Notes under the pieces: model-generated | The model's input: the letters and a program-made list of their open reading frames with translations, nothing else | What the model was told of the DNA's origin: nothing | Databases searched by the model: none | Assembly (NCBI GenBank): GCA_964559125.1 | Contig: CAZLGW010000030.1 | Span: 7,057-71,056, forward strand | Direction of reading: 5' to 3' | From: Ravibacter sp964559125 | Lineage (GTDB): Bacteria; Bacteroidota; Bacteroidia; Cytophagales; Spirosomataceae | DNA length: 64,000 nucleotides | Position numbers and translations under genes: made by a program | In this document: positions 34,842 to 44,011 of the stretch, piece by piece | Layout: each line of letters begins with the position of its first letter | How positions within the stretch are numbered: position 1 is the stretch's first letter

Positions 34842-35534
34842 TTACTTGAATTCCCTGATTCGTATGTTCCTGTACCATACTTTGTCGCTATGATCCTGCA
34901 ATGCGATATGGCCCTTGTCATACTTACCGAATCCTTCCCAGCCCTTGAATTTGCTGTTTTCAACCAGTTTATCCCATTCAGGTCCTTTTGTGGGGAAATC
35001 CACTACTTTTATCCCATTCAGCCAGCTTTCACCACGACCGTTTTTAATGACGATCTTCGCCTTGTTCCATTCACCGGCGGGCTTCACGGCCTTCAGGTTG
35101 GTAGGAGGGAGCATGTCATAAAGAGAACCTGCTTTGTGATTGCCTTCTGCACCTTTAAAGGAATCCGGGTGTTTCTCGTCATCCAGCACCTGGATTTCGG
35201 GGCCCGTCTGGTAAGGCTGTTTGAATTTGGGATCCTCATGGACATGGAACATAATACCGCTATTGCCGCCTTCGCTGATCTTCCACTCCAGCTCCAGCTC
35301 AAAATCGCTATATTGACCTTCTGTAACCAGGTTTCCTCCACCTTTTGTGGTCATTACCATAGCGCCGTCCTCTACTTTCCAGATATCGGAAATCCCCGTT
35401 CCGTTATAGGTACGCCAGCCGTCGAAGTTTTTGCCATTGAAAAGCTTGACCCATTTGCCGGGTTTCTGAGCCTCGACCTGCGTAACGCCCAGCAATAATG
35501 CACCGGCAATAGTAAACATGGCTATTTTTTTCAT
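34842..35534 (-). CDS. DUF1080 (3-keto-disaccharide hydrolase-like) secreted protein
   Basis: A 230-residue protein with a Sec signal (cleavage near 'VEAQ', residue 22). It has the concanavalin-like DUF1080 fold: 'WVKLFNGKNFDGWRTYNG', 'YSDFELELEWKISEGGNSGI', 'GPEIQVLDDEKH' and 'GHIALQDHSDKVWYRNIRIR'. The family is now linked to hydrolysis of 3-keto-glycosides (PF06439). It is the first gene of a pair with the TIM-barrel isomerase/epimerase. Together they suggest processing of oxidised glycosides outside the cytoplasm. Confidence 0.92.
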   Translation of the reverse strand: MKKIAMFTIAGALLLGVTQVEAQKPGKWVKLFNGKNFDGWRTYNGTGISDIWKVEDGAMVMTTKGGGNLVTEGQYSDFELELEWKISEGGNSGIMFHVHEDPKFKQPYQTGPEIQVLDDEKHPDSFKGAEGNHKAGSLYDMLPPTNLKAVKPAGEWNKAKIVIKNGRGESWLNGIKVVDFPTKGPEWDKLVENSKFKGWEGFGKYDKGHIALQDHSDKVWYRNIRIREFK

Positions 35535-35577
35535 ACTAATAAAATTAAAAAATGGTTGGTTCTCAATGGTTTAATTG

Positions 35578-35631
35578 ATAGCCACGAATGCACAAATATT
35601 TTAAATTCTGTATTCGTGCATTCGTGGCTAT
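35578..35631. repeat. Near-perfect inverted repeat upstream of the DUF1080 gene
   Basis: ATAGCCACGAATGCACAAATA (35578-35598) and its partner at 35611-35631 pair at 20 of 21 positions with a 12-base loop. Similar 'ccacgaatgcac' hairpins occur as dispersed elements in other bacteria (recalled, not searched). A small GTCGCC-TTC-GGCGAC hairpin lies 50 bases further on (35682-35696). Confidence 0.6.
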
Positions 35632-35753
35632 GATGAAAATTGCTAGGCTCTTCAGGACTGCAAGTTCCGAAGTATCATTATGTCGCCTTCGGCGACTATC
35701 TAAACCTCAGACCTGTTTCAAAAATATCGCTGTAATATTAGCGCTTTCTTTAA

Positions 35754-35782
35754 TTTTGAGCAGAAAAACTTTATAAATTTTG
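35754..35782 (+). promoter_or_regulatory. Candidate promoter of the HIT gene
   Basis: TTTTG (35754-35758) is followed after 16 bases by AAATTTTG (35775-35782, in TATAAATTTTG), one mismatch block from TAnnTTTG. The transcript would start about 28 bases before the ATG. Confidence 0.35.
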
Positions 35783-35816
35783 TGCCTTAACAGAGAAAAA
35801 TAAAAATATATAAAGC

Positions 35817-36209
35817 ATGGCTTCCATCTTTTCCAGGATAATTGCCGGGGAAATCCCTGCCCATATTATTGCCGAGAACGATCTTTACATTGCTTTTCTC
35901 GATGCATTCCCTACTGCCAAAGGACATACTTTAGTGATCCCGAAGGCGGAGATCGATTATATCTTTGATCTGGATGACGATATGTATGCCGGACTTATGG
36001 CTTTTGCAAAACAAATCGCAGGGGCGATAGAAAAGGCGGTGCCCTGCAAGCGGATCGGGCTGGCAGTGGTTGGCCTCGAAGTCCCGCACGTTCACGTACA
36101 CCTGATCCCGCTGAACAGTATGTCGGATATGGATTTCAGTAAAAAACTGAAGCTGTCCGGTGAAGAGCAGGCCGGAATTGCGGAAAGCATCCGTAAAAAC
36201 CTTCCGTAA
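35817..36209 (+). CDS. HIT-family nucleotide hydrolase/transferase
   Basis: A 130-residue cytoplasmic protein. The histidine triad 'HVHVH' (H91, H93, H95) is intact, with H93 the expected nucleophile. The N-terminal 'SIFSRIIAGEIPAHIIAE' and 'GHTLVIPKAEIDYIFDL' are typical of the Hint branch, which hydrolyses AMP-linked substrates. It is short and monocistronic, ending 31 bases before the converging Wzi-like gene. Confidence 0.93.
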   Translation: MASIFSRIIAGEIPAHIIAENDLYIAFLDAFPTAKGHTLVIPKAEIDYIFDLDDDMYAGLMAFAKQIAGAIEKAVPCKRIGLAVVGLEVPHVHVHLIPLNSMSDMDFSKKLKLSGEEQAGIAESIRKNLP

Positions 36210-36240
36210 GAGCGGGCGATCGCAGAACCCGACCCGGGAA

Positions 36241-37731
36241 TCAGAAATAAAGGTGCTTCTTCAGGCTGAGCATACCGCCGTAGCTGACAGGGTAGAGATC
36301 GCCGTAGTCCCATGCAAAATTGCCCCCGATAGTCAACCCGCCGAGCCAGTTTGTCCTCCTCGACAGGGAGAAAAGGCCTGAGAACTGGGACAGGCCGTTT
36401 TGGGGCCAGGAGTTTTCGAGGTCATAGACGCCGAAATTACGCGAATAGGATAGTTTTGTCGACCAGATCAGTTTATTTAGAATTCCTCCCTTCAATCCGA
36501 GATGGAGGGCCCATACGCGGTTGTTATTGGTAAAAGAATCGCCGTATAGAAAGCGCTGGCCCAGGTGCTGGGTGTCGACTCCCGGTGTAATAAACGGGGT
36601 GCCGACGGTGCGCATCATGTACGACCAGCCGTCCCTGACCTGGTAGTTATTAAAGTAGTTGTCGCGGCCGAGTTTCCTGGCGTCACTCATATCGAACTCC
36701 GGGCCACCCTGGCTTTTGGTGTAAAGAAACTCCAGCACGGCTTCATGAATTTCTATCGCGCTTCCGTAGATATTGTTTTTCCTGATCCTGACACCGTTCA
36801 GACCGTCTGCAATGTTGGTCAGCCTGATGAGGGAGCCGTCTTCATAAACACTCTGCCTGTATATGAGGATGTTGGCTCCGTATGACTTTATTTCCATTCC
36901 TACATCGATAGAGCCGAGATGGTTGCCTATCCTGTTGGTGGAGTCGAAATGAGTCCTGGCAGCTTTGGAGCCCCGGATCCCGAAAACGGTAGCCAGGTAG
37001 GCATCGAACGAGGCAGGCATCTGCTTGTCGTCCGGGTCTTGCTCGTTGTAGTAGTAGGGGCTTTTTCCTCCCCATTGCGCCTGGTGGTTGAACCCTCCGT
37101 AGAGCCTCAGCCAGCCTTCAGGATTTCCGAGGCGCAGATACAGCTGTTTCTGATGTAATTTAAGATCGGTAGCAACCGGGCGGTTACGATCCAGGAGCCC
37201 GTCGGAATAAAAGCCCAGAAACTGAAGCCACCCGTTGGTGAACGGTACGTTGGTATACTCGAATACACCTAACTGGACACGGAAATTCGGCATCGCGTTG
37301 GGAGATACGGCATACTGACCCGTACCGAGCGTACTGTCGGCAAGACCAACAACCTGCTTTTTACGGCCGGCGAACAGTTCAAAAGCACCGAGGCGAAAAC
37401 CTGCATAGGCTTCGGGGAGCAGGAACTGGGCCTCTTTTGTTATATTTTCGACTGCTTCTATGCCTCCCGTAAACCGGAGGCCGTTCTTTTTTTGACCATA
37501 GGTTCCTTTCCAACCCACCCTGAGCCCTCCGCCGTTTCCCGTTTTGGGCATGGTTCCCCATTGATTTGTATGAATCCAGAAAGGCAAATGACCCTGGTCT
37601 GTTGCACCGAAGCCGACTATTTCTATATATGCCGAGTCATTTCTGGTTGTTGCTGTTGTGCCGTCCTGCGCTTTTGATAGTGTGGAAAATAGGCAGCCCA
37701 GGATAGCAAACAGGCAAAATCTCTTATTCAT
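36241..37731 (-). CDS. Wzi-like capsule assembly outer membrane protein
   Basis: A 496-residue protein with a Sec signal (cleavage near 'SKAQ', residue 21). It is followed by a long run of amphipathic beta strands typical of a barrel. The matches to the capsule-assembly Wzi family are 'HLPFWIHTNQWGTMP', 'FELFAGRKKQVVG' and the closing strand 'YGGMLSLKKHLYF'. In E. coli Wzi binds capsule on the cell surface. No capsule gene is adjacent, so the polymer is unknown. Confidence 0.72.
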   Translation of the reverse strand: MNKRFCLFAILGCLFSTLSKAQDGTTATTRNDSAYIEIVGFGATDQGHLPFWIHTNQWGTMPKTGNGGGLRVGWKGTYGQKKNGLRFTGGIEAVENITKEAQFLLPEAYAGFRLGAFELFAGRKKQVVGLADSTLGTGQYAVSPNAMPNFRVQLGVFEYTNVPFTNGWLQFLGFYSDGLLDRNRPVATDLKLHQKQLYLRLGNPEGWLRLYGGFNHQAQWGGKSPYYYNEQDPDDKQMPASFDAYLATVFGIRGSKAARTHFDSTNRIGNHLGSIDVGMEIKSYGANILIYRQSVYEDGSLIRLTNIADGLNGVRIRKNNIYGSAIEIHEAVLEFLYTKSQGGPEFDMSDARKLGRDNYFNNYQVRDGWSYMMRTVGTPFITPGVDTQHLGQRFLYGDSFTNNNRVWALHLGLKGGILNKLIWSTKLSYSRNFGVYDLENSWPQNGLSQFSGLFSLSRRTNWLGGLTIGGNFAWDYGDLYPVSYGGMLSLKKHLYF

Positions 37732-37933
37732 TTAAATGGGTGGTGGTTAGTTGGTGTACTGGTTAGCTGGGGCAGTACTTGACTTGGGCCTGTTAACTTA
37801 TGTATTTGGGAATGCAATACTAAGACTTCTTTCGTATATCTCAAATACATTTTTCCTAATGTCACGGGATAAACCGGGACTACGGGCCCTGAAGTAAGGT
37901 GTGAGAGGTATTTTTGTGCCTGGCGGCTTTCTT

Positions 37934-40900
37934 TTACTTTGCTTCCAGGGGATGCTCCTTCAATAGTGCGGACGGGTCGTAAAACCCTTCGAAAGACTTA
38001 GTCTTCTCTCTCACCTGCTTTACCTGCGCCGGTTGGATCGGAGACGCCGAATTCCCGAAAGAATTCCTGACATAGGTAAGCACAGCAGCTATTTCCCGGT
38101 CGTTCAGCATTCCCTTGTAGGGAGTCATGGGTACCTGGCCGGGGTATTCCTTATCCAGCACTTTAATGGGGCCGAGCAACCCGTTCAGTGCTATTTTAAT
38201 CAGCCTCGTTTCATTTCCCAATACCCACCTGGTTCCAGCCAGCGGAGGAAATCCTGATGCAGCCAGCCCTCTGCCATCCTCCTGGTGGCAGGTGGTGCAA
38301 AACCCTTCCCGTCCGTAAATCTCTTTCCCTTCGTTATACAGGGCCAGGTCATTTCCCCTGAGATTGGTTTTAATATGATCGTCCTGCTTTTTCTGCCTTA
38401 CCGATTGCCCGTTGATATGGGCCACGGCAGTCTCATAGGCATATTTCATCCATTCGTCGAGCGGGTGTTTACCGGCTTCGGTCAGCACTGCCATTCCTTT
38501 AGCCACCGGCAGCCACGAAGCGGCCGCAATGGCTTCGAGGCGTACCCGCCCGTTTTCATCTGCCGCCGCCTTTGTGAGAAGCTGCCCGTGATCTGCTACC
38601 TGGTGGGTGTTGTACCGTACCGCACGAACCGCAGCTGCCCTGACCTTATAGTCTTTTGCTTTCAGGAGGGTCCTGAGCAGGTTCTGATCGATCTTATTCA
38701 AACCCCAGCTTACCCACAGCGCCTCCAGCATGTGGTGCTCATATTGAGGGTCATTTTTATCCAGCTTACCGACCCAGGCTGTCAGCTTTGGCAGCACTTC
38801 AGCGGCGCTGCGGCCGCGCAGCTCGCGTTTGGTCCGGTATCTGGAACGATACTCGGGGAGTTTCAGGTTTTCGAGCAGGACGTCTATGCCCGCTCCGTCA
38901 ATTTCTGCCGGGCGGACAAGCGGTCTTGAAGGGTAGGTGATCCGGTAAATCCGGCCGTGCTCATGGTCGCGCAGGGGGTCGCGGGCATTGTGCTGCATAT
39001 GGCCGATCAGGATATTGTGCCAGTCGATCAGGTAAAGAGAACCGTCGGGCGCAAACTCCATGTCTACCGGCCTGAAATTACGGTCAGCGCTCACCACAAG
39101 ATCCTGGCGGTGCCGGCTTTTGTAACCCGTTCCGTCGTCTTCGATCACGTGCTGTTTGGTGCCGAGGAACCCGATGGTATTGTTGATCAGCATATCGCCC
39201 TGGACTTCATCCGGGAAATGACGGCTTGAGACAAATTCAAGTCCCGATGTCGGACGGACCCTGTGCGCATCTTCTATCAGGTTTACCGATTTATGATTGG
39301 CTTCGCCGTACCTGGGCAAAATGGTGCCGGGCAGCATCCACCTTACATCAGGCCCGGAGGTTTCTGCAAAAAACGGCTGCCCCCAATGATCGAAGGCTAT
39401 GCCCCAGGGATTAGGAATAGACAGCTGGGCTGTACGTTCCAGGTGACGACGTTTGGGATTGTACCGGTAGAATCCGCCATTGGTAGCCCTTACCGTTCCG
39501 TAGGGCGTTTCGACATTTGTGTGCAAAAACACCCCTTCTCCCATGTATATAGCCCCGGAGGGGTCTGCGCAGAAGGCATGGATATTATGATGCGTATCGT
39601 GGTCGTCGAAGCCGCTCAGCAATATTTCTTTTTTATCGGCCTTACCATCGCCGTCGGTATCGGTAAGCCTGATAAAGTTGGTACCCTGTGAGACATACAC
39701 GCCTTCGGCCTCTATTTCGAAGCCTACCGGAAGATGCAGCCCGTCGGCAAAAACTGTCTGCTTATCGGCTTTCCCGTCGCCGTCGGTGTCTTCAAAAATC
39801 AGGATCTTGTCGTTGGGTTTCGGGTCGCCGGGGCGGTAATGAGGATAGGTGGGCATCACCGCTACCCAAAGCCTTCCTTTATTGTCGAACGACATCTGCA
39901 TAGGCTTGGCCAGATCCGGGAATTCCTTCTCCGAAGCAAAAAGCTCTATTTTATATCCTTCAGGGACTTTCAGAGCTGCTAACGCCTCCTCTCCTGATAG
40001 ATAGGTCAGATTACCGTTTTTTTCGGGGTTATAGTTGGTTTTGACCTCGGGTAGAGCGCGCGTATCCTTGTCCAGCGCTTCCAGGTCAAGCTTCTCACCC
40101 CCGGCTGCCGACCAGATCGCGCGGTCCCTGATCGCAGTCAGCTGTCGTGTCTTTTCAATTTCGGCGGGATAGTTGTCAGGCCCGAAGGGATTAAACCTGC
40201 GCCCGTACACGTGAACGCCGTTGGGGATCTTGTAGTCATGATGCCACATCCAGTTTTTTTCCATCACCGCGTCATAAACCAACTGCCGGTTGGCTTCGTT
40301 TCCGGAGCTGCCTGTTCCGAAAAGCTGATCGGCCAGGAAAAGGGAGAATTTCCGGTAGCCGGCGTCATTCAGTTGGCACCCGTCGATCGTCAGATTCTCC
40401 TTCGAGGCGTCGTACCATTTTTTGGAGGGGGTGAACGCATCGATACAAAGCACCTTATTCTTAGCCGCAACTTCTTTCATAGCCGCCACATACAAAGCTA
40501 TACGGGCGTTTTCCTTCTTCCCGTCAGGAACGTCCGTTTGGGAAGACAGGTCTTCAAAAGCCACAGGGGTAACCAGGGCGAGTTGAGGAATTGTTTTCCC
40601 GTTATAGTGCTGAGATATGGTATGTTTTATAAAAGCATCCAGCTCCCCTTTGAAGGCCGGCAGCCCTGCCTCACCCTGGAAAGATTCGCTGAACCCGAAG
40701 AACCCCAGGACAATATCCGTTTTAAGCCGGGTCAGCCACTCATCGGGGGTCTCCATATGGCCTTCGCTGTGGGAATTATTGGCAAACTCGGTCTGGAATT
40801 TCTCCGCTCCCGGAAAAGCCCATGGGTTGTTCCGGTTGGGTGTCGGCCGGAAACCGGGCGTATCGCCTCCGTCGCACATATTCCTCATCACTAGGTTGAC

Positions 40901-41113
40901 AGATGGATTTCGAAGCTGAAGCTCAGTTTCGAAGTGATCATAGTTGATCATTCTCGATCCGAGATTCCCACCGATAAGGGAAATGCGGCTTCCCTGCTCC
41001 AGCTTCAGCTTGCCGGAAGGAGCAAAATGCATAAAAGCAGCGAATGCAGCCGCTCCGAAGAGTGCCAGAAGGCATAAAATCCCGGCTTTTCCCCGTTTTG
41101 TCGTGGTATTCAT
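37934..41113 (-). CDS. Large exported fusion: SGNH-like, beta-propeller dehydrogenase, HEAT and cytochrome c domains
   Basis: A 1059-residue protein with an N-terminal membrane or signal helix (about 10-30). Domains in order: SGNH hydrolase-like (about 40-265), a propeller with sugar-dehydrogenase/NHL-type repeats (about 375-730, with 'FEDTDGDGKADK' repeats), HEAT-like helices (about 740-915) and a class I cytochrome c (about 925-1025). The heme motif is CTTCH at 939-943, with M996 a possible axial ligand. The arrangement matches PVC-type heme-binding proteins of Planctomycetes and Bacteroidota. It probably oxidises an extracytoplasmic substrate and passes electrons on. The SGNH part lacks the usual catalytic Ser and His (see findings). 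Confidence 0.85.
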   Translation of the reverse strand: MNTTTKRGKAGILCLLALFGAAAFAAFMHFAPSGKLKLEQGSRISLIGGNLGSRMINYDHFETELQLRNPSVNLVMRNMCDGGDTPGFRPTPNRNNPWAFPGAEKFQTEFANNSHSEGHMETPDEWLTRLKTDIVLGFFGFSESFQGEAGLPAFKGELDAFIKHTISQHYNGKTIPQLALVTPVAFEDLSSQTDVPDGKKENARIALYVAAMKEVAAKNKVLCIDAFTPSKKWYDASKENLTIDGCQLNDAGYRKFSLFLADQLFGTGSSGNEANRQLVYDAVMEKNWMWHHDYKIPNGVHVYGRRFNPFGPDNYPAEIEKTRQLTAIRDRAIWSAAGGEKLDLEALDKDTRALPEVKTNYNPEKNGNLTYLSGEEALAALKVPEGYKIELFASEKEFPDLAKPMQMSFDNKGRLWVAVMPTYPHYRPGDPKPNDKILIFEDTDGDGKADKQTVFADGLHLPVGFEIEAEGVYVSQGTNFIRLTDTDGDGKADKKEILLSGFDDHDTHHNIHAFCADPSGAIYMGEGVFLHTNVETPYGTVRATNGGFYRYNPKRRHLERTAQLSIPNPWGIAFDHWGQPFFAETSGPDVRWMLPGTILPRYGEANHKSVNLIEDAHRVRPTSGLEFVSSRHFPDEVQGDMLINNTIGFLGTKQHVIEDDGTGYKSRHRQDLVVSADRNFRPVDMEFAPDGSLYLIDWHNILIGHMQHNARDPLRDHEHGRIYRITYPSRPLVRPAEIDGAGIDVLLENLKLPEYRSRYRTKRELRGRSAAEVLPKLTAWVGKLDKNDPQYEHHMLEALWVSWGLNKIDQNLLRTLLKAKDYKVRAAAVRAVRYNTHQVADHGQLLTKAAADENGRVRLEAIAAASWLPVAKGMAVLTEAGKHPLDEWMKYAYETAVAHINGQSVRQKKQDDHIKTNLRGNDLALYNEGKEIYGREGFCTTCHQEDGRGLAASGFPPLAGTRWVLGNETRLIKIALNGLLGPIKVLDKEYPGQVPMTPYKGMLNDREIAAVLTYVRNSFGNSASPIQPAQVKQVREKTKSFEGFYDPSALLKEHPLEAK

Positions 41114-41505
41114 ATTTTAATTATTTCCTCTGGATGGATTGGTAACAAATCTGGAAATATTAGCAATTTTTGATATGGAGTCAATCCTGTTCTTACCTGT
41201 AGCCGGTCCCCGGAAAACAATACAGCCATAACAAAGCCGGGCTTTTTGTTATGGCTGCAGTAAAAATAGTGCGGTACAGTTTTCTATCTCTTCAGACTTA
41301 TGGTATTTTATTCACCAGGTCGGTCGTCAAGGATATCCGTTTTCGTAATAAACCTAATGTTTGATATCATTTGTCTCTTTTCTTGAGACTATCGGCACGG
41401 GAGGGAGTCACATATTTTTTTAAAAAATATTCCTGGGCTGGTATCTTTTTGATTATATTGTAACTATACGTGCGAAGGATACTTTATATCAATAAACTGA
41501 ACCAA
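41114..41505. other. Divergent gap holding a 13-bp inverted repeat
   Basis: This 392-base stretch has no credible gene. CAGCCATAACAAA (41223-41235) and TTTGTTATGGCTG (41245-41257) are perfect inverted repeats with a nine-base loop. No T-run follows on the plus side. It lies upstream of both divergent genes, so it is more likely an operator or leader structure than a terminator. Confidence 0.4.
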
Positions 41506-44007
41506 ATGAAGAGATCTTTTCTTTTTGCTGCATTTCTTCTGACGACGTGTATGGGCCGAGTGTATGCCCAGGAAATCTCTCCTGCCGGTTTTCTGGGGTA
41601 CGAGCCCGGAAGCAGGTTTACTTTTCATCATCGTATCCTGGATTATTTCAGGCAATTGGCCGATAGTCACCACGACCGTGTAAGGTTAGTAGAATATGGC
41701 AGAAGCTATGAAGACCGGCCGCTTGCGATCTGTATTGTCAGCTCGGCAAACAATATAAGCCGGCTCGAGGATATCAGGAAAGCCCACCTGGCGGAAACCG
41801 GTCTTTCGCAGGCGGAGACCCGGAGGGGGTCGGGGGCACGGCCGGTTATAGCCTGGCTGAGCTATAATGTTCATGGCGACGAAGCGGCTTCTTCGGAGGC
41901 AGCTATGCAGCTGGCTTACAACCTGCTGAAAGGTGACCGGTCCTTACTGGAAGACCTGGTCGTGATTATTGATCCCTGTTCCAATCCTGACGGGCATTCA
42001 CGGTATGTAAACTGGTACACCCAGGTGGCCGGGGCGCATCCCGACAGGCTTTCTGTAGCGAGAGAGCACACACAGCCCTGGCCCGGAGGGAGATATAATC
42101 ATTACGCTTTTGACCTGAACCGCGATTGGGCATGGCAGGTGCAGAAAGAATCGCAGCAGCGGGCAGCGCTTTACAACCAATGGATGCCCCACCTGCATGC
42201 CGATTTTCACGAAATGGGCGCCGGCAGCACCTATTATTTCCCGCCGGCAGCCAAGCCTTTTCACGAAGATATTACTCCCTGGCAGCGGGAGTTCAACCAT
42301 ATTGTGGGAGAGTATAACAGGAAATATTTCGATAAGAACAATTGGCTGTACTTCACCAAAACCAGCTATGACCTGTTTTATCCCAGCTACGGCGATACCT
42401 GGCCGACCTTTAACGGAGCCATTGGTATGACCTATGAGCAGGCAGGGGGAGGCAGGGCCGGCCTGGCACTGGCCCGTCCGGAAGCGGGCGACACGATTAC
42501 CCTTAAAGACCGGATCATGCATCATGTAGCGGCCGGCCATGCCACGTTATATGCGCTTGCAGCGCATAAGGAAAAAGTGCTTTTCGAGTTTGAGCTTTTT
42601 TTTAAGAAGGGCAGGGAGGACCCGGCGGGTAAGTACCGCACTTACCTGGTAAAAACAAAAGGGTTTGAAGCTGCTGCGAATGCCCTGACGAGGTTCCTGG
42701 ATAAGCAGGGGATTTCGTACGGGAGGTCAGGAGAGAAGTTTACGGCACAGGTAACAGACCTGGTGTCGGATAAAACGGCAAAGATCTCATTTGACCCTGA
42801 AGACCTGGTCATACCGGCCTACCAGGCGCGGTCGAGGCTGTTGAAAGTATTGATGGAAAGCAGCCCGTCGCTGGAAGATTCGCTGACCTACGATATCACC
42901 AGTTGGGCATTGGGTTATGTGTTCGGCATACCGACATTCGGACTTGAGCAAAAAAGAGCGGGGAGTGCCAATATTTCCCCGGTTAGGGCTGCTCTTCCCT
43001 CTTCTTTAAAAGCCTACGCCTATCTTGCGCGGTGGGAAGGCGCCCGTGATCTTCGTTTTCTGAGCGATTTGCTGAATCATAAAATCGTAGTCCGGACTGC
43101 GAATTCCGGCTTTGAAATTGCAGGTGAAAATTTTCTACCCGGTACGCTTGTCATTACACGGGCGGGCAACGGGGGCTTAGGAGAAGGATTCGACAAAATA
43201 ATAACCGGGCTGGCAGGGAAGCATGAAGTAGATCTGCTACCGGTTACTACCGGTCTGGTTTCAAAAGGGATAGATCTGGGCTCCGACCGGGTGACTGTGA
43301 TGAGGCCCGTAAAAGCGGCCCTGCTGGCAGGGGCTTCCATATCGCCCACAGCATTCGGGGCAGTATGGCATTTTTTCGACCGGGAGCTCGGATACCCGCT
43401 GATCGTCGTGGATAAGGACCATTTTGACCAGGTAAACCTCGATCAGTTGGATGTCCTGGTCCTGGCCGACGGTAACTATATTTCACTGCTTACCGACCAA
43501 CGGATGTCGCAGCTCAGCGACTGGGTATCGAAAGGAGGGAAGCTGGTAGCGATGGAACGTGCATTGGAAGCCTTTGCCGGAAGGAAAGGATTTCACCTGA
43601 AGCGGAAGCCGGGCGACAAGTTTGAAACTGCAGACTTATTAAAGCCCTATGCCGACAAGAGCAGGGAATCGATAAGAAGCGAGTCGCTGGGGGGTATATT
43701 CGAAGTGACGCTGGATACGACCCACCCGGTAGGATATGGCTATGCCGGCCGGCCCTACTATTCGTCGGTACGGAATGTTTACGACCTTGAGTATCTTACG
43801 GAAGGGTGGAATGTGGGATATCTGGGCAGCAACGCGTATCGCGGCGGATTTGTTGGGGAAAAGGCAAAGCCCCGCCTGAAAAATACGCTGATCATCGGCG
43901 TGCAGGAAATAGGTAAGGGAGAAATTATCTATATGGCCGATAACCCCCTTTTCAGGGGTTTTTGGGAGAATGGGAAGCTGCTGTTCGGGAATGTGGTGTT
44001 TCGGTGA
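41506..44007 (+). CDS. M14-family zinc carboxypeptidase, exported
   Basis: An 833-residue protein. The ATG at 41506 starts a Sec signal (cleavage near 'VYAQ', residue 22); an upstream GTG at 41470 is in frame but would bury it. The M14 peptidase domain (about 35-340) has the zinc ligands H123 and E126 ('NVHGDEAASSE') and H235 ('HADFHEMG'), plus 'DLNRDW' and a later 'GMTYEQAGG' with the likely catalytic Glu. The long C-terminal region (about 550-833) resembles a glutamine-amidotransferase-like fold with 'DVLVLADGNY' and 'AKPRLKNTLIIG', often seen in this subfamily. The role is probably peptide scavenging. Confidence 0.9.
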   Translation: MKRSFLFAAFLLTTCMGRVYAQEISPAGFLGYEPGSRFTFHHRILDYFRQLADSHHDRVRLVEYGRSYEDRPLAICIVSSANNISRLEDIRKAHLAETGLSQAETRRGSGARPVIAWLSYNVHGDEAASSEAAMQLAYNLLKGDRSLLEDLVVIIDPCSNPDGHSRYVNWYTQVAGAHPDRLSVAREHTQPWPGGRYNHYAFDLNRDWAWQVQKESQQRAALYNQWMPHLHADFHEMGAGSTYYFPPAAKPFHEDITPWQREFNHIVGEYNRKYFDKNNWLYFTKTSYDLFYPSYGDTWPTFNGAIGMTYEQAGGGRAGLALARPEAGDTITLKDRIMHHVAAGHATLYALAAHKEKVLFEFELFFKKGREDPAGKYRTYLVKTKGFEAAANALTRFLDKQGISYGRSGEKFTAQVTDLVSDKTAKISFDPEDLVIPAYQARSRLLKVLMESSPSLEDSLTYDITSWALGYVFGIPTFGLEQKRAGSANISPVRAALPSSLKAYAYLARWEGARDLRFLSDLLNHKIVVRTANSGFEIAGENFLPGTLVITRAGNGGLGEGFDKIITGLAGKHEVDLLPVTTGLVSKGIDLGSDRVTVMRPVKAALLAGASISPTAFGAVWHFFDRELGYPLIVVDKDHFDQVNLDQLDVLVLADGNYISLLTDQRMSQLSDWVSKGGKLVAMERALEAFAGRKGFHLKRKPGDKFETADLLKPYADKSRESIRSESLGGIFEVTLDTTHPVGYGYAGRPYYSSVRNVYDLEYLTEGWNVGYLGSNAYRGGFVGEKAKPRLKNTLIIGVQEIGKGEIIYMADNPLFRGFWENGKLLFGNVVFR

Positions 44008-44011
44008 GGGG

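Noticed and set aside
41223..41257. The 13-bp inverted repeat as a terminator
   Set aside because: It lies between divergent genes, so no transcript needs to end there, and no T-run follows on the plus side; kept only as a possible operator or leader structure.
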